Below are positions 44,145-51,927 of a stretch of 64,000 bases of DNA, one piece after another. The notes under the pieces were generated by a model, which was not told where the DNA came from, searched no databases, and was given only the letters and a program-made list of their open reading frames with translations. The first letter of the stretch is position 1. Every line of letters begins with the position of its first letter. Position numbers and translations under genes: made by a program. Source of the stretch: Olsenella sp. Marseille-P4559 (lineage in GTDB: Bacteria > Actinomycetota > Coriobacteriia > Coriobacteriales > Atopobiaceae); the NCBI RefSeq assembly GCF_900605015.1, contig NZ_LR027574.1:759610-823609 (forward strand). The letters are read 5' to 3'.

Positions 44145-44334
44145 GCACTACAGTAAGGGCTGAACAAAGCCCATAGATGACGGGTCCTGCCCCCATCCCT
44201 CCAATGATGGTAGCCGCTACAGCTGGATAGAGTGCGCAACCACCAAGCCCATCTGCAAATTCCTCTGACCCAAACGCAATTGTAGGTGCTTCCATTTCTT
44301 GCCTAGCAGTCTTTTCCATTTCACGCGCATCCAC
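44137..44334 (-). CDS. Putative RiPP precursor peptide
   Basis: A 65-residue peptide directly upstream of, and overlapping, the radical SAM gene. Start is GTG at 44334, 9 bases after AGGAGG; the in-frame ATG at 44319 is too far from that site. Residues 1-32 form a charged leader (MDAREMEKTARQEMEAP ... EEFADGLGG). The remaining 33 residues are uncharged, hydrophobic and Gly/Ala-rich: CALYPAVAATIIGGMGAG followed by PVIYGLCSALTVVLG, with two cysteines (C33, C57). LGG before C33 resembles a double-glycine cleavage point. A tail of this type with few Cys and many small residues fits thioether-bridged sactipeptides or a membrane-active bacteriocin. I recognise no known family. Confidence 0.75.
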   Translation of the reverse strand: MDAREMEKTARQEMEAPTIAFGSEEFADGLGGCALYPAVAATIIGGMGAGPVIYGLCSALTVVLG

Positions 44335-44735
44335 AACAAACCCCCTCCTTTGAACGCATCCCATACCAGTCCAAGGAGCTGAAAAGAATATACACCCATG
44401 CTCTTATATAATTTTGCGCTCGGGTACTGCAGGCGGATGATTTGTTCCGGTAGACGAATCATCAGACAGGTCGTGAGGCAGGATGGGTCTTCGGCTGGCC
44501 GTATCAGGGCGCAACATGGGGCAGAGCATCAGAACCATGCCGTGAGGGCCTCGCCCACTCAAAGGAAGAGCGTCAGTAGGGCCTCTTCCTGACGAGCATG
44601 CCGGAGAGCAGCCTGCCTCCGGAACACAGCATCCCTGCCATCCGAACGAGCACCGCTTCGAACGGCATGCGATGCGGGCGATGGTGTCGAAGCTCTCCGA
44701 AGCGAAGGTCCGCGTAAGGAGGAGGAAGATCCACC
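44335..44735. other. Precursor leader/promoter region and non-coding scar
   Basis: 44335-44410 is AT-rich on the minus strand (TATATT and TATAAG boxes) and should hold the cluster promoter, but no full -35/-10 pair is convincing. The AGGAGG site of the precursor is at about 44344-44350. From 44465 to 44735 I see no gene; the sequence is probably decayed transposon DNA. Confidence 0.4.
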
Positions 44736-44891
44736 AATGCCTTCCCGAAAGGGCTCGATTCCGTCATCCAGTCTGCCAGAGGCGCCGCTAGGGGCTTCGG
44801 GAACACTGCCTACTTCAGGACCATCATCTTCCTCAGGCTCGGGAAGCCAGGCTTCTCGGTCCAAAGTCTGCTGGCATGCGCTACCCACTAG
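44736..44891 (+). pseudogene. C-terminal remnant of an ISL3-like transposase
   Basis: A 51-residue frame reads NAFPKGLDSVIQSARGAARG, then GNTAYFRTIIFLRLGKPGF and ends at TAG. The G-L-x-S-V-I-Q ... A-R-G-x-x-N pattern followed by a hydrophobic F-R-T-I-I-F-L segment is the C-terminal block of ISL3-type transposases. A TAA precedes it in the same frame, so the gene is broken. It marks the right side of the island, as the IS256 remnant marks the left. Confidence 0.55.
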
Positions 44892-44916
44892 AAACGCCAA
44901 AGAGCCAGAAACTGCC

Positions 44917-44937
44917 GGATAAGTGCAGCTAACCGAC
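44917..44937 (+). repeat. Right copy of the imperfect 21-bp direct repeat
   Basis: GGATAAGTGCAGCTAACC plus three bases, partner of 37955-37975. It lies just outside the ISL3 remnant. Distance between copies is about 6.96 kb. Confidence 0.45.
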
Positions 44938-45038
44938 CACGAAAGACCTAAACGGCGAGAAATCACGAGAGAGACCTGCGGGATGCACCTTGCAGTGCCA
45001 AATTGACGCCGGAAGGCCGATTGCCGCACCCCACGCCT

Positions 45039-45054
45039 GGCGCAAAAATGCGCC
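45039..45054 (-). terminator. Hairpin after dapH
   Basis: GGCGCA/TGCGCC with a T-rich loop on the minus strand, 12 bases past the dapH stop. There is no T-run after the stem, so it is a weak candidate for the end of the lysine operon. Confidence 0.35.
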
Positions 45055-45066
45055 GTCGCGCTAAAG

Positions 45067-45768
45067 CTACAGCGTGCGCAGCGCGTCTACCAACGCAGTC
45101 TTGGCCTCGGTCTTCTCGTCCTTCATCTTGATCACGCGCGCGGGGCACCCAGCGACAACGGCCCCCGCCGGCACGTCCTCAGTCACCACGGCACCCGCCG
45201 CGACCACGGCACCCTTGCCCACGCGGCACCCCTCGATCACCACGGAGTTGGCACCGAGAAGCACGTCATCCTCTATCACGACGGGCGTTGCGCTCGCAGG
45301 CTCAACGACACCGGCAAGCACGCAGCCGGCACCCACGTGGCAGCGCGCGCCAACCATCGCGCGCCCACCCAGTACCGCCCCCATGTCGATCATCGTGCCC
45401 GGACCGACGACCGCGCCAATGTTGACGATCGCACCCATCATGACCACGGCATTGTCGCCAATCTCCACCTGGTCGCGGATAATGGCGCCAGGCTCGATGC
45501 GAGCGTTCACCCCGCGCACGTCAAGCAAGGGTACGCCGGAGTTGCGCCGGTCGTTCTCGACGACGACGTCGAGAACGTCGTCGCCTGCCGCCTCGAGGGC
45601 GGGCCCCACCTCGGACCAATCGCCAAAGACGACGAGGTCACCCGTTCCAAAGACGTGAGAGTTGGGCCCAAAGTCCACACTCGCCCCGGGGACAAGCTTG
45701 ACGTATGCCTTGACCGGCGTCTTCTTTGGTGCGCCTGCAATGAAGTCGATGATTTCCTGGGCGTCCAT
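45067..45768 (-). CDS. dapH: Tetrahydrodipicolinate N-acetyltransferase
   Basis: A 233-residue left-handed beta-helix acyltransferase. It acetylates 2,3,4,5-tetrahydrodipicolinate in the acetylase branch of the diaminopimelate/lysine pathway. N-terminal [24 protein letters not shown] and [22 protein letters not shown] are typical of DapH rather than DapD. Hexapeptide repeats fill 95-210 ([22 protein letters not shown]). It is the last gene of the lysA-dapA-dapB-dapH operon, 54 bases after dapB. Use of DapH implies an N-acetyl-diaminopimelate deacetylase and aminotransferase elsewhere; the M20 enzyme nearby is a possible but unproven deacetylase. Confidence 0.95.
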   Translation of the reverse strand: MDAQEIIDFIAGAPKKTPVKAYVKLVPGASVDFGPNSHVFGTGDLVVFGDWSEVGPALEAAGDDVLDVVVENDRRNSGVPLLDVRGVNARIEPGAIIRDQVEIGDNAVVMMGAIVNIGAVVGPGTMIDMGAVLGGRAMVGARCHVGAGCVLAGVVEPASATPVVIEDDVLLGANSVVIEGCRVGKGAVVAAGAVVTEDVPAGAVVAGCPARVIKMKDEKTEAKTALVDALRTL

Positions 45769-45822
45769 GGGGTCCCCTCTCGTAGTCGCCTTGCTGCGCG
45801 TTGCTCAGCCTATCCCAACCAA

Positions 45823-46545
45823 CTATCCAAACATGAGCGTGTCGAAGTCGTAGAAGCCGGCCTCGCGTGCACGCAGGCGCCTTGCCGCGGCAATGGCGCC
45901 GTTCACGAAGATCTGGCGGCTCGTCGCGCGGTGCGTGAGCACGACCTCCTCGTCATCGCCGAGGAAGAGCACCTCGTGCGTCCCGGCCACAGTGCCGCCG
46001 CGCAGGCTGTGCATGCCGATCTCGCTGGCGGGTCGCGGCCCCACGATGCCCTCGCGCCCGTGAGCCACGGACTTCTCGCCTGCGGGGTCCACAGCCTGGA
46101 GCAGCATCCTTGCCGTGCCCGAGGGGGCGTCGACCTTGCGGTTGTGGTGGCACTCTACAATCTCCACGTCCCAGCCGGGAAGCGATGCCGCCGCCTCGCC
46201 CGCAAGGTGACGTAGCGCCGCCACGCCGAGCGAGTAGTTGCCGCTCCAGATGACGGGCGCTGCCTCCCCCAAAGCCCGCAGGCGCGAGAGGTCGTCTTCC
46301 GTAAGGCCCGTCGTCCCCGAGACCAGGGCGGCATGCGTGCGCCGCACGTAGGCCTCCACATGGGAAAGGGAGGCGGGTGCCGAGAAGTCAATCACGAGGT
46401 CTGCCGCCGGCGCGTCCGAGTCCAGCTCGGAGATGTTATCCACGTCGTAGCCATCCGCAAGCGAGAGCTCCGCGTCCGCCTCGACAGCCGCGCAAATCAA
46501 AGACCCCATGCGCCCTCTGGCACCAACCACAACTACGCTAGCCAA
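45823..46545 (-). CDS. dapB: 4-hydroxy-tetrahydrodipicolinate reductase
   Basis: A 240-residue NAD(P)H-dependent reductase, second step of the DAP branch. The nucleotide-binding loop is VVVGARGRMGSL, the substrate site ECHHNRKVDAPSGTA and the catalytic His/Lys pair is in HHNRK. DFSAPASLSHV and SGTTGLTEDD match the family. The ATG overlaps dapA by 8 bases, so the two enzymes are made together. Confidence 0.97.
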   Translation of the reverse strand: MASVVVVGARGRMGSLICAAVEADAELSLADGYDVDNISELDSDAPAADLVIDFSAPASLSHVEAYVRRTHAALVSGTTGLTEDDLSRLRALGEAAPVIWSGNYSLGVAALRHLAGEAAASLPGWDVEIVECHHNRKVDAPSGTARMLLQAVDPAGEKSVAHGREGIVGPRPASEIGMHSLRGGTVAGTHEVLFLGDDEEVVLTHRATSRQIFVNGAIAAARRLRAREAGFYDFDTLMFG

Positions 46546-47428
46546 GCAGACCAGCCCCCCTCATGGCAGCCTCGAGGCGAGCATCCGCCTCGGGCGAGAG
46601 CTGCCAGAGCGGCAGGCGCACCGTAGGCCCGGTGAGCCCCATCTTGGCAAGCGCCGCCTTCACGGGGATGGGGTTGACCTCGCCAAAGAGCGCATGGATC
46701 AGGTCGAGGTTCTCGAGCTGGACCTTGAGCGCGCCGGCAGTGTCGCCAGAGAGCCACCTTGCGCACATGTCATGCACCGCATGTGGGGCGACGTCTGCCC
46801 ACACCGAGACAACGCCCACGCCACCCAGGGAGAGAATCGGCACCACCATGTCATCGTTGCCGCTCATCATGCGGAAGTCGTCCGTGAGGTAGCGCGCCAC
46901 CATCGTCGCATAGGAAATGCTTCCCGAGGCCTCCTTGATGCCCCACGCGTTGGGGTGCGTGGCCAGGCGCGCGACGTTCCCCTCCGAGATGGAGCAGCCC
47001 GTGCGACCGGGGATGTTATAGAGCAGGCAGGGCACGTCGACCTGGTCGAGGACCGTCGTGAAGTGGCGGTAGATGCCCTCCTCGTTGGACTTGTTGTAGT
47101 ACGGCGTGATGAGGAGCAGGCCGTCAGCACCAAGCTTCTCGAGGCCCTTTGCCTTGCGCAGCGACTCGGCCGTGGAGTTGGAGCCGGCGCCACCGATGAC
47201 GGGCACGCGACCCGCCACGCGGGCGATGACCGTGCTCGCGACTTCGAGGTCCTCCTCGTCAGTCATCGTCGACAACTCGCCTGTGGTCCCCAGGACCAGG
47301 ATGCCGTCGGTCCCGTTCTCCAGGTGGAAGTCGACCAGGCGCTCCAACGACCCGAAGTCGATGGAGCCGTCCTCCAGAAACGGCGTGACCAGCGCTACGA
47401 CAGAACCGGTAAGTCCCTGCATGTCCAT
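46538..47428 (-). CDS. dapA: 4-hydroxy-tetrahydrodipicolinate synthase
   Basis: A 296-residue TIM-barrel aldolase that condenses pyruvate with aspartate semialdehyde, the committed step to DAP and lysine. The Schiff-base lysine is in WGIKEASGS; the catalytic Tyr is in LLYNIPGRTG; GTTGEL and the YYNKSNEEG segment complete the active site. SD GAGGGG precedes the ATG. It follows lysA by 54 bases and overlaps dapB. Confidence 0.97.
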   Translation of the reverse strand: MDMQGLTGSVVALVTPFLEDGSIDFGSLERLVDFHLENGTDGILVLGTTGELSTMTDEEDLEVASTVIARVAGRVPVIGGAGSNSTAESLRKAKGLEKLGADGLLLITPYYNKSNEEGIYRHFTTVLDQVDVPCLLYNIPGRTGCSISEGNVARLATHPNAWGIKEASGSISYATMVARYLTDDFRMMSGNDDMVVPILSLGGVGVVSVWADVAPHAVHDMCARWLSGDTAGALKVQLENLDLIHALFGEVNPIPVKAALAKMGLTGPTVRLPLWQLSPEADARLEAAMRGAGLLG

Positions 47429-47482
47429 TGTGCGTCCCCTCTCGTACCTGCGCCGCCAGGCGCCCTGCGCGTAAAAGAACCG

Positions 47483-48772
47483 TTAGTCTTCCAGGTGGGC
47501 CAGTGCCGAGAAGCGCGAACCCGGGAAGTCGAGTGTCGCAAAATAGTCTGCCGGCGTCTCGGCCCGCCGGATGAGATCGAACGAGCCGTCCTCGCGCAAG
47601 AGCAGCTCCGCCGAGCGAAGCGTGCCGTTGTAGTTGTAGCCCATCGAGTGCCCGTGGGCGCCGGCATCATGAATGAAGAGCAGGTCGCCGATTGTGACCT
47701 CGGGCAACATGCGGCCCTTGGCAAACTGGTCTGAGTTCTCGCAAAGCCTGCCTACCACGTTGTAGCGATGGGTTTCGGGCTCTCCCTCGTGCCCCATCAC
47801 GCTGATGTGGTGGTAGGCACCGTAGACGGCAGGTCGCATGAGGTTGGAGGCGCAGGCGTCAACGCCCAGGTAGTCGCGGTAGGTGACCTTCTCGTGCATC
47901 ACGCGGGCCACAAGCCCTCCCGCAGGAGCCAGCATCCAGCGGCCAAGCTCGGCCGCAAGCGACACGTCACCCAGGCCCGCGGGGGCAAGGACCCCCTCGT
48001 ACACGTCGCGCACGCCAGCACCAACCGCAGCGATATCCACGGGGACGTCTTCCGGCCGGTAGTCCACGCCGATGCCTCCGGAGAGGTCCACGAGCCCCAC
48101 GCGCACCCCAACCTCGCGCGAGAGTCGCACGGCAAGCTTGAAAAGCACGCGCGCAAGGCGTGGGTAGTAGTCCTCCACCTGCGTGTTCGAGGCGAGAAAC
48201 GCGTGAAGCCCAAACTCGGTCACGCCCATGGCAGAAAGCCTGCGCGCGGCCTCCATGACCTGCTCGACCGTCATCCCAAACTTCGAGTCCTCGGGCTCGC
48301 CAATGATGCCGTTGGAGGCCTCGAAGCTCCCGCCTGGGTTCACGCGCAGGCAGACCATGGAGGGAAGCTTGCCGTCCAGCGCCCGCACCAGGCAACCCAC
48401 CATGTCAAGCGAGTCGAGGTTGATGATGGCACCCAGCTCGTGGGCTCGGCGGTAGTCCACGTCGGGCGTGTCGTTCGAGGAGAGCATGATGCGCTCGCCT
48501 CGCACGCCGCAGGCATCGGCGAGCGCAAGCTCTGTGCCGGTCGCGCAGTCGCAGCCACAGCCCTCTTCGGCGAGAATCGAGATGACCGTGGGATTTGGGG
48601 TGGCCTTTACGGCAAAGTACTCACAGAAGCCCGGATTCCACGAGAAGGCAGCCTTGAGGGCCCGTGCTCGCTCGCGGATGACCTTCTCGCTGTAGACGTA
48701 GAAGGGCGTGGGCCATTGCGCAGCGGCACGCTCGAGCTGGTCCTTTGTGGCAAACGGTTGCTTCTCCCCCAT
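47483..48772 (-). CDS. lysA: Diaminopimelate decarboxylase
   Basis: A 429-residue PLP enzyme that makes lysine from meso-diaminopimelate. The PLP lysine is in YFAVKATPNP; GCGCDCATGTELALA, LRVNPGG and DLSGGIGVDYRPEDV follow in order, and the C-terminal dimer-site Cys region appears as VVGRLCENSDQF. The start chosen is ATG 48772 behind GGGGGAG; the open frame above it is the riboswitch leader, not protein. First gene of the operon and directly under control of the lysine riboswitch. Confidence 0.96.
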   Translation of the reverse strand: MGEKQPFATKDQLERAAAQWPTPFYVYSEKVIRERARALKAAFSWNPGFCEYFAVKATPNPTVISILAEEGCGCDCATGTELALADACGVRGERIMLSSNDTPDVDYRRAHELGAIINLDSLDMVGCLVRALDGKLPSMVCLRVNPGGSFEASNGIIGEPEDSKFGMTVEQVMEAARRLSAMGVTEFGLHAFLASNTQVEDYYPRLARVLFKLAVRLSREVGVRVGLVDLSGGIGVDYRPEDVPVDIAAVGAGVRDVYEGVLAPAGLGDVSLAAELGRWMLAPAGGLVARVMHEKVTYRDYLGVDACASNLMRPAVYGAYHHISVMGHEGEPETHRYNVVGRLCENSDQFAKGRMLPEVTIGDLLFIHDAGAHGHSMGYNYNGTLRSAELLLREDGSFDLIRRAETPADYFATLDFPGSRFSALAHLED

Positions 48773-48775
48773 GGC

Positions 48776-48798
48776 TCCCCCAGACGCGTCTGCAGGGG
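48776..48798 (-). promoter_or_regulatory. RBS-masking hairpin of lysA
   Basis: CAGACGCGTCTG is self-complementary and is flanked by CCCC and GGGG, which pair and bury the GGGGGAG ribosome binding site of lysA. With the aptamer directly upstream it looks like the expression platform of a translational riboswitch. Confidence 0.6.
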
Positions 48799-48831
48799 CG
48801 CCGCCGGGACCCACGCAGTCGCATGGCCGGG

Positions 48832-48989
48832 GATAGCGCTCCCGCAGATCTTCTCTACGGACAGTCCCAGCAGTATTCCCGCCGAGCCCACCGCCACGCC
48901 ACGCCTGGCGCGGAAGTTCGGCGGGCATCGCCTCTCCTGGAATCCTTGCCCGCCGGCTCCACCAGGACCATCGTGCCCGCTCCTCTATC
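48832..48989 (-). promoter_or_regulatory. Lysine riboswitch (L box)
   Basis: On the minus strand the leader has the conserved landmarks in order: GATAGAGGAGCG at the 5' side of P1, the J3/4-type CCGCCGAA, then CTGGGACTGTC, a closing hairpin CCGTAGA/TCTGCGG, and GGGAGCGCTATC, whose CTATC pairs with GATAG to close P1. The 158-nt length and position 60 bases upstream of lysA fit. It would lower lysA-dapABH expression when lysine is plentiful. Confidence 0.85.
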
Positions 48990-48998
48990 GTGGGGATA

Positions 48999-49027
48999 AC
49001 GCTAGCATCCATGGCATGCCGGCGCAA
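48999..49027 (-). promoter_or_regulatory. Promoter of the lysine operon
   Basis: TTGCGC (49027-49022), 17 bases, TAGCGT (49004-48999) on the minus strand. The predicted start near 48992 falls right at the 5' end of the riboswitch, which supports both calls. Confidence 0.5.
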
Positions 49028-49113
49028 GATGCGGCAACACAATGGTCACGCTTTGAGTATGCTTAGGGTCACGCGCTTGCTACGCGGCCACATGCCACGC
49101 TCGGGAGGTCCAC

Positions 49114-50265
49114 ATGGACGTGAGGGAGACCTGCACAGCACTGGAGTTTGCGCGAGGGGTGCGCGAGGAGGCGCTCGACCTTCTGCGTGCGATCGGCCGC
49201 ATCGGGGCACCCACGGGCGACGAGGGACGCCGCGCGGCGTTCGTGGCCGCATGGCTACGAGAGCAGGGCGCAGCCGACGTCGCCATCGACGAGGCGAGAA
49301 ACGTCGTGTGTGTCCTGGGTGACCGTTCGGCACCCGGACGCGCGGTCTTCTCGGCCCACACCGACATAGTGTTTCCCGACACGGGCGAGCTGCCGCTCAC
49401 TGAGGACGAGGAGAACATGTACGCCCCGGGCATCGGAGACGACACCGCCTGCCTGGTGACGCTCCTCATGGCCACCAAGTGGTTCCTCATGAACCGCCCA
49501 CAGCTCGACACCTGCGTCGTGGTGGTTGCCAACTCTGGCGAAGAGGGCCTGGGCAACCTCAAGGGCACCAAGCAGCTTATGCGAGAGGCCACGGCGCCCG
49601 TAACAGAGCTCACGGCGCTCGACGCCCACTTTCCCGAGGTGGTCACCGAGGCCGTAGGGTCGCTTCGCTACCGCATCAGCGTCCACACGCAGGGCGGGCA
49701 CAGCTGGAAGGACTGGGGCGTCCCCAACGCCATCGAGCGCCTCTCGCGCATTGTGTGCGCCCTCTACGACCTGCCGCGTCCCACGGACGCCCGCACCACC
49801 TGCAACATTGGCCTCATCGAGGGCGGTACCACAGTCAACAGCATCGCAAGCGAGGCCTCGTGCCTGTGCGAGTTTCGCTCCACGAGCGAGGCGTGCCTCC
49901 AAGAGATGGACGAGAAGCTACGCGGCCTCGTGGCCCAGGCGGACGCCCGCGACGACATGGAGGTCCACCTTGGCGTCATTGGGCGTCGCCCTGCCGCAGG
50001 CGATGTGAGCGAGAGCGCCGAGCGCCGGCTCACGCGCCGCTGCGACCAGGCGATCCAGGCGGTCCTTGGCATGCGCGCCCGCCACGTGAGCTCGTCGACC
50101 GACGCAAACGTGCCGCTTTCGCTGGGCGTCCCTGCCGTATGCGTGGGGACCATTGACGGCGGACTTCCCCACACGCGCGAGGAGTGGATCCGCAAGGCTT
50201 CGCTCGAGCAGGGCGTGGCCGTCGCGCTCCTGCTCATGATGGCGCACGTGGTGAAGGACGCCTAG
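49114..50265 (+). CDS. M20 family metallopeptidase (PepT-like)
   Basis: A 383-residue di-zinc peptidase/deacylase. Metal ligands are visible in AHTDIVFPD, GIGDDTACL, NSGEEGLGN (catalytic Glu), DAHFPE and LPHTREEW. The dimerisation domain starts near RISVHTQGGHSWKDWG. Members act on di- and tripeptides or on N-acyl amino acids; the substrate is not clear. It is divergent from lysA, so an N-acetyl-DAP deacetylase role is conceivable, but the sequence is closer to tripeptidase-type members. There is no signal peptide. Confidence 0.9.
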   Translation: MDVRETCTALEFARGVREEALDLLRAIGRIGAPTGDEGRRAAFVAAWLREQGAADVAIDEARNVVCVLGDRSAPGRAVFSAHTDIVFPDTGELPLTEDEENMYAPGIGDDTACLVTLLMATKWFLMNRPQLDTCVVVVANSGEEGLGNLKGTKQLMREATAPVTELTALDAHFPEVVTEAVGSLRYRISVHTQGGHSWKDWGVPNAIERLSRIVCALYDLPRPTDARTTCNIGLIEGGTTVNSIASEASCLCEFRSTSEACLQEMDEKLRGLVAQADARDDMEVHLGVIGRRPAAGDVSESAERRLTRRCDQAIQAVLGMRARHVSSSTDANVPLSLGVPAVCVGTIDGGLPHTREEWIRKASLEQGVAVALLLMMAHVVKDA

Positions 50266-50912
50266 CCTCTGAGGGCCCCACAAACCCGGCGAGACGCTCG
50301 AGCCCCTCGACGCTGGGAAACGCGTAGAACGCTCCCTGGGGCGTGACAATGGGCAGCCCCATGCGCTCGAGCGCTGCTACCGTGATGTCACGCCTTACCT
50401 GATAGGACGCGCGCATCGGCACCGTGTTGGTTGCCAGCGCCTCGACGGTAGCATGCTGCAGAAAAGCAGACACCGACGAGACGACGTGCTGGTGCACTTT
50501 GGCCATGGCGGCTGCGGCCTTCTCGCCAGCACCCACCCAGCCAAGCCGCAGCCAGTCATGGCCCAGGGCTTCGAGAAGCTGTTGGCCACGATCGTCCTGT
50601 CTGCCAGCTCGGGATAGAGTGCCTCCGTCGCGCCATCGGTCACAATCACGTTGCCAGGCGAGAGAACCACACCTCGCTCGGCTTCCCACGCGCATATCGC
50701 CTCGCGGAGCCAAGCGAAGCCATTGTTGGGCGGGTAGTGCGTGAGACCGTGGTCAAGATCTATCCCCACCTGCGCGCACGGCTGCGGGGGGCCTCCCCGG
50801 GCTCGCCCAGTGTGAGCGAGACGCAACCAGGGGTTTGCGCGGTCAGCGCCGAGAAGCGCCTGATGCCCAAGAGCCTGAGGTCATCAGATGCGGAGTTGAG
50901 CGAGAGGGGCAT
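50234..50912 (-). pseudogene. Decayed class I/II aminotransferase
   Basis: Pieces of one aminotransferase are spread over three frames on the minus strand. It starts MPLSLNSASDDLRLLGIRRF with TPGCVSLTLGEPG (50912 on), continues in another frame as GLTHYPPNNGFAWLREAI and VIVTDGATEALY, then jumps straight to ELADRTIVANSFSKPWAMTG, and ends in a third frame with AFLQHATVEAL and GLPIVTPQGAFYAFPSVEGL. At least two frameshifts and an internal deletion (the PLP-domain middle, about 120 residues) are needed. The start keeps a ribosome site (AAGGAGACACCC). Its 3' end overlaps the M20 gene. A recently lost gene. Confidence 0.85.
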
Positions 50913-50989
50913 GGGTGTCTCCTTGGGATTCCACGCTGTCCCATATGTGGCTCTAGGGCGGCGCGCGGGCACAGCTTCTCGAAGCCTAA

Positions 50990-51012
50990 CAAAAAAGACC
51001 CCGCAGGGTCCC
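50990..51012 (-). terminator. Rho-independent terminator of the small gene at 51077
   Basis: GGGACCC-TGCG-GGGTC followed by TTTTTT on the minus strand, 65 bases past the stop of the 74-residue gene and upstream of the decayed aminotransferase. Confidence 0.8.
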
Positions 51013-51076
51013 ACTTGCCGAAAATGTGATGATTGCCGCCTCGTGATGGCACCGAGGGTGCCGGGGCGCATGGCCC

Positions 51077-51301
51077 CTAACCGACCCTGGTGCACTTGAC
51101 GAGCAGGTGAGAATCCCCGTGGTTTGCAGCATGGCTCTCGTACCAGCGTTCTATGTCGCGGTAGAGCCACAGGGGGCTGTCAGCCTCGAAGCTGCGACGA
51201 TGGTCGTCAAACATTGCGGTGTACTCGCCGCTCATGAACCAGCCGTTCATGCAGGCGTCGAGAACCTTCTTCTGAAGCCTGCTCAGGTCCCTGATCTTCA
51301 T
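51077..51301 (-). CDS. Small hypothetical protein
   Basis: A 74-residue protein (MKIRDLSRLQKKVLDACM start) behind a strong AGAGGAGG site. It is rich in Trp, Tyr, His and charged residues (WFMSGEYTAMFDDHRRSF) with no membrane segment or Cys cluster. A well-formed terminator follows it, so it is a transcribed unit of its own. I do not recognise the family. Confidence 0.6.
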   Translation of the reverse strand: MKIRDLSRLQKKVLDACMNGWFMSGEYTAMFDDHRRSFEADSPLWLYRDIERWYESHAANHGDSHLLVKCTRVG

Positions 51302-51462
51302 AGTGCCTCCTCTCCTGGTAATGGCAGCATTGCCGGTGATTATGATACCCATCACATGGGGGTGACATGTTGCGGCCCAGCAAATGCACAGAATGCCTAC
51401 AACTTGTTTGAACAAGTAGTAAGCCCAGCGTAAGTGGTTCGTTTGGAAACCATGGGGTCCCG

Positions 51463-51927
51463 CTAGCGGAATTTCTCCAGGCGCGCGAGAGCATCTTGTA
51501 CGGTGTCGCGCACATGGTCGACACGATTGCGCGCGTCCTCGATCTTGCTCTGGACCACGATGTCGGAGATGGCCCCGTCAAAGAAGAAGTCCGCAAACGT
51601 CCAGCCCCGGCTGATGTCCACCTTGAGTCCAGAGATCTCGTGCACGTCCGAGAGTTCGCGCGAGAAGGCCTCGAGAGACGACTGCGCATCACGTAGCGCG
51701 TCCTGCGCCTCGTCGATACGGTGGTGCTTCACCAGCCCAGAGATGAGGCCCCCACCAAAGATGTCGAGCATGCCCCATCCGGAAGCGCTGTCCAGGCACT
51801 TGGCCGCCCGGTCAAGGCATGAGAGAGCCTCCTTGCCTGCGGCGATTGCCTCCTCAATCTCTCGCTTTGGGTTGAAGTCCTCTCCGGGAACCTCGTAGAT
51901 TGGGCTGCTGTCGCTGTTGCGGGCCAT
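51463..51927 (-). CDS. Hypothetical protein, helical
   Basis: A 154-residue protein (MARNSDSSPIYEVPGEDFNP). Two long amphipathic helical stretches (EEAIAAGKEALSCLDRAAKCLDS and AQDALRDAQSSLEAFSREL) flank a glycine-rich turn GWGMLDIFGGGLISGL; a near-repeat of that turn, WTFADFFFDGAISDIV, lies near residue 115, so the protein seems to be an internal duplication of helix-plus-hydrophobic-turn. There is no signal peptide. A start 30 bases upstream (MSTHTRGEDH) is also possible. It is divergent from the LysR gene. Function unknown. Confidence 0.65.
   Translation of the reverse strand: MARNSDSSPIYEVPGEDFNPKREIEEAIAAGKEALSCLDRAAKCLDSASGWGMLDIFGGGLISGLVKHHRIDEAQDALRDAQSSLEAFSRELSDVHEISGLKVDISRGWTFADFFFDGAISDIVVQSKIEDARNRVDHVRDTVQDALARLEKFR

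Noticed and set aside
44217-44462. Alternative frame over the precursor start (81 codons, basic and Leu-rich)
   Set aside because: Does not continue into the conserved overlap with the radical SAM gene; ribosome site and context favour the GTG-started precursor.
44559-45029. Minus-strand frame of 156 codons between the precursor and dapH
   Set aside because: It lies across the ISL3-like remnant on the other strand, has no recognisable domain and no ribosome site.
50913-51060. Possible T-box leader before the decayed aminotransferase (AAGTGGGACCCTGCGGGG followed by Ts)
   Set aside because: Only about 60 bases separate it from the upstream gene, too short for a stem I with specifier; it is simply the terminator of the 74-residue gene.
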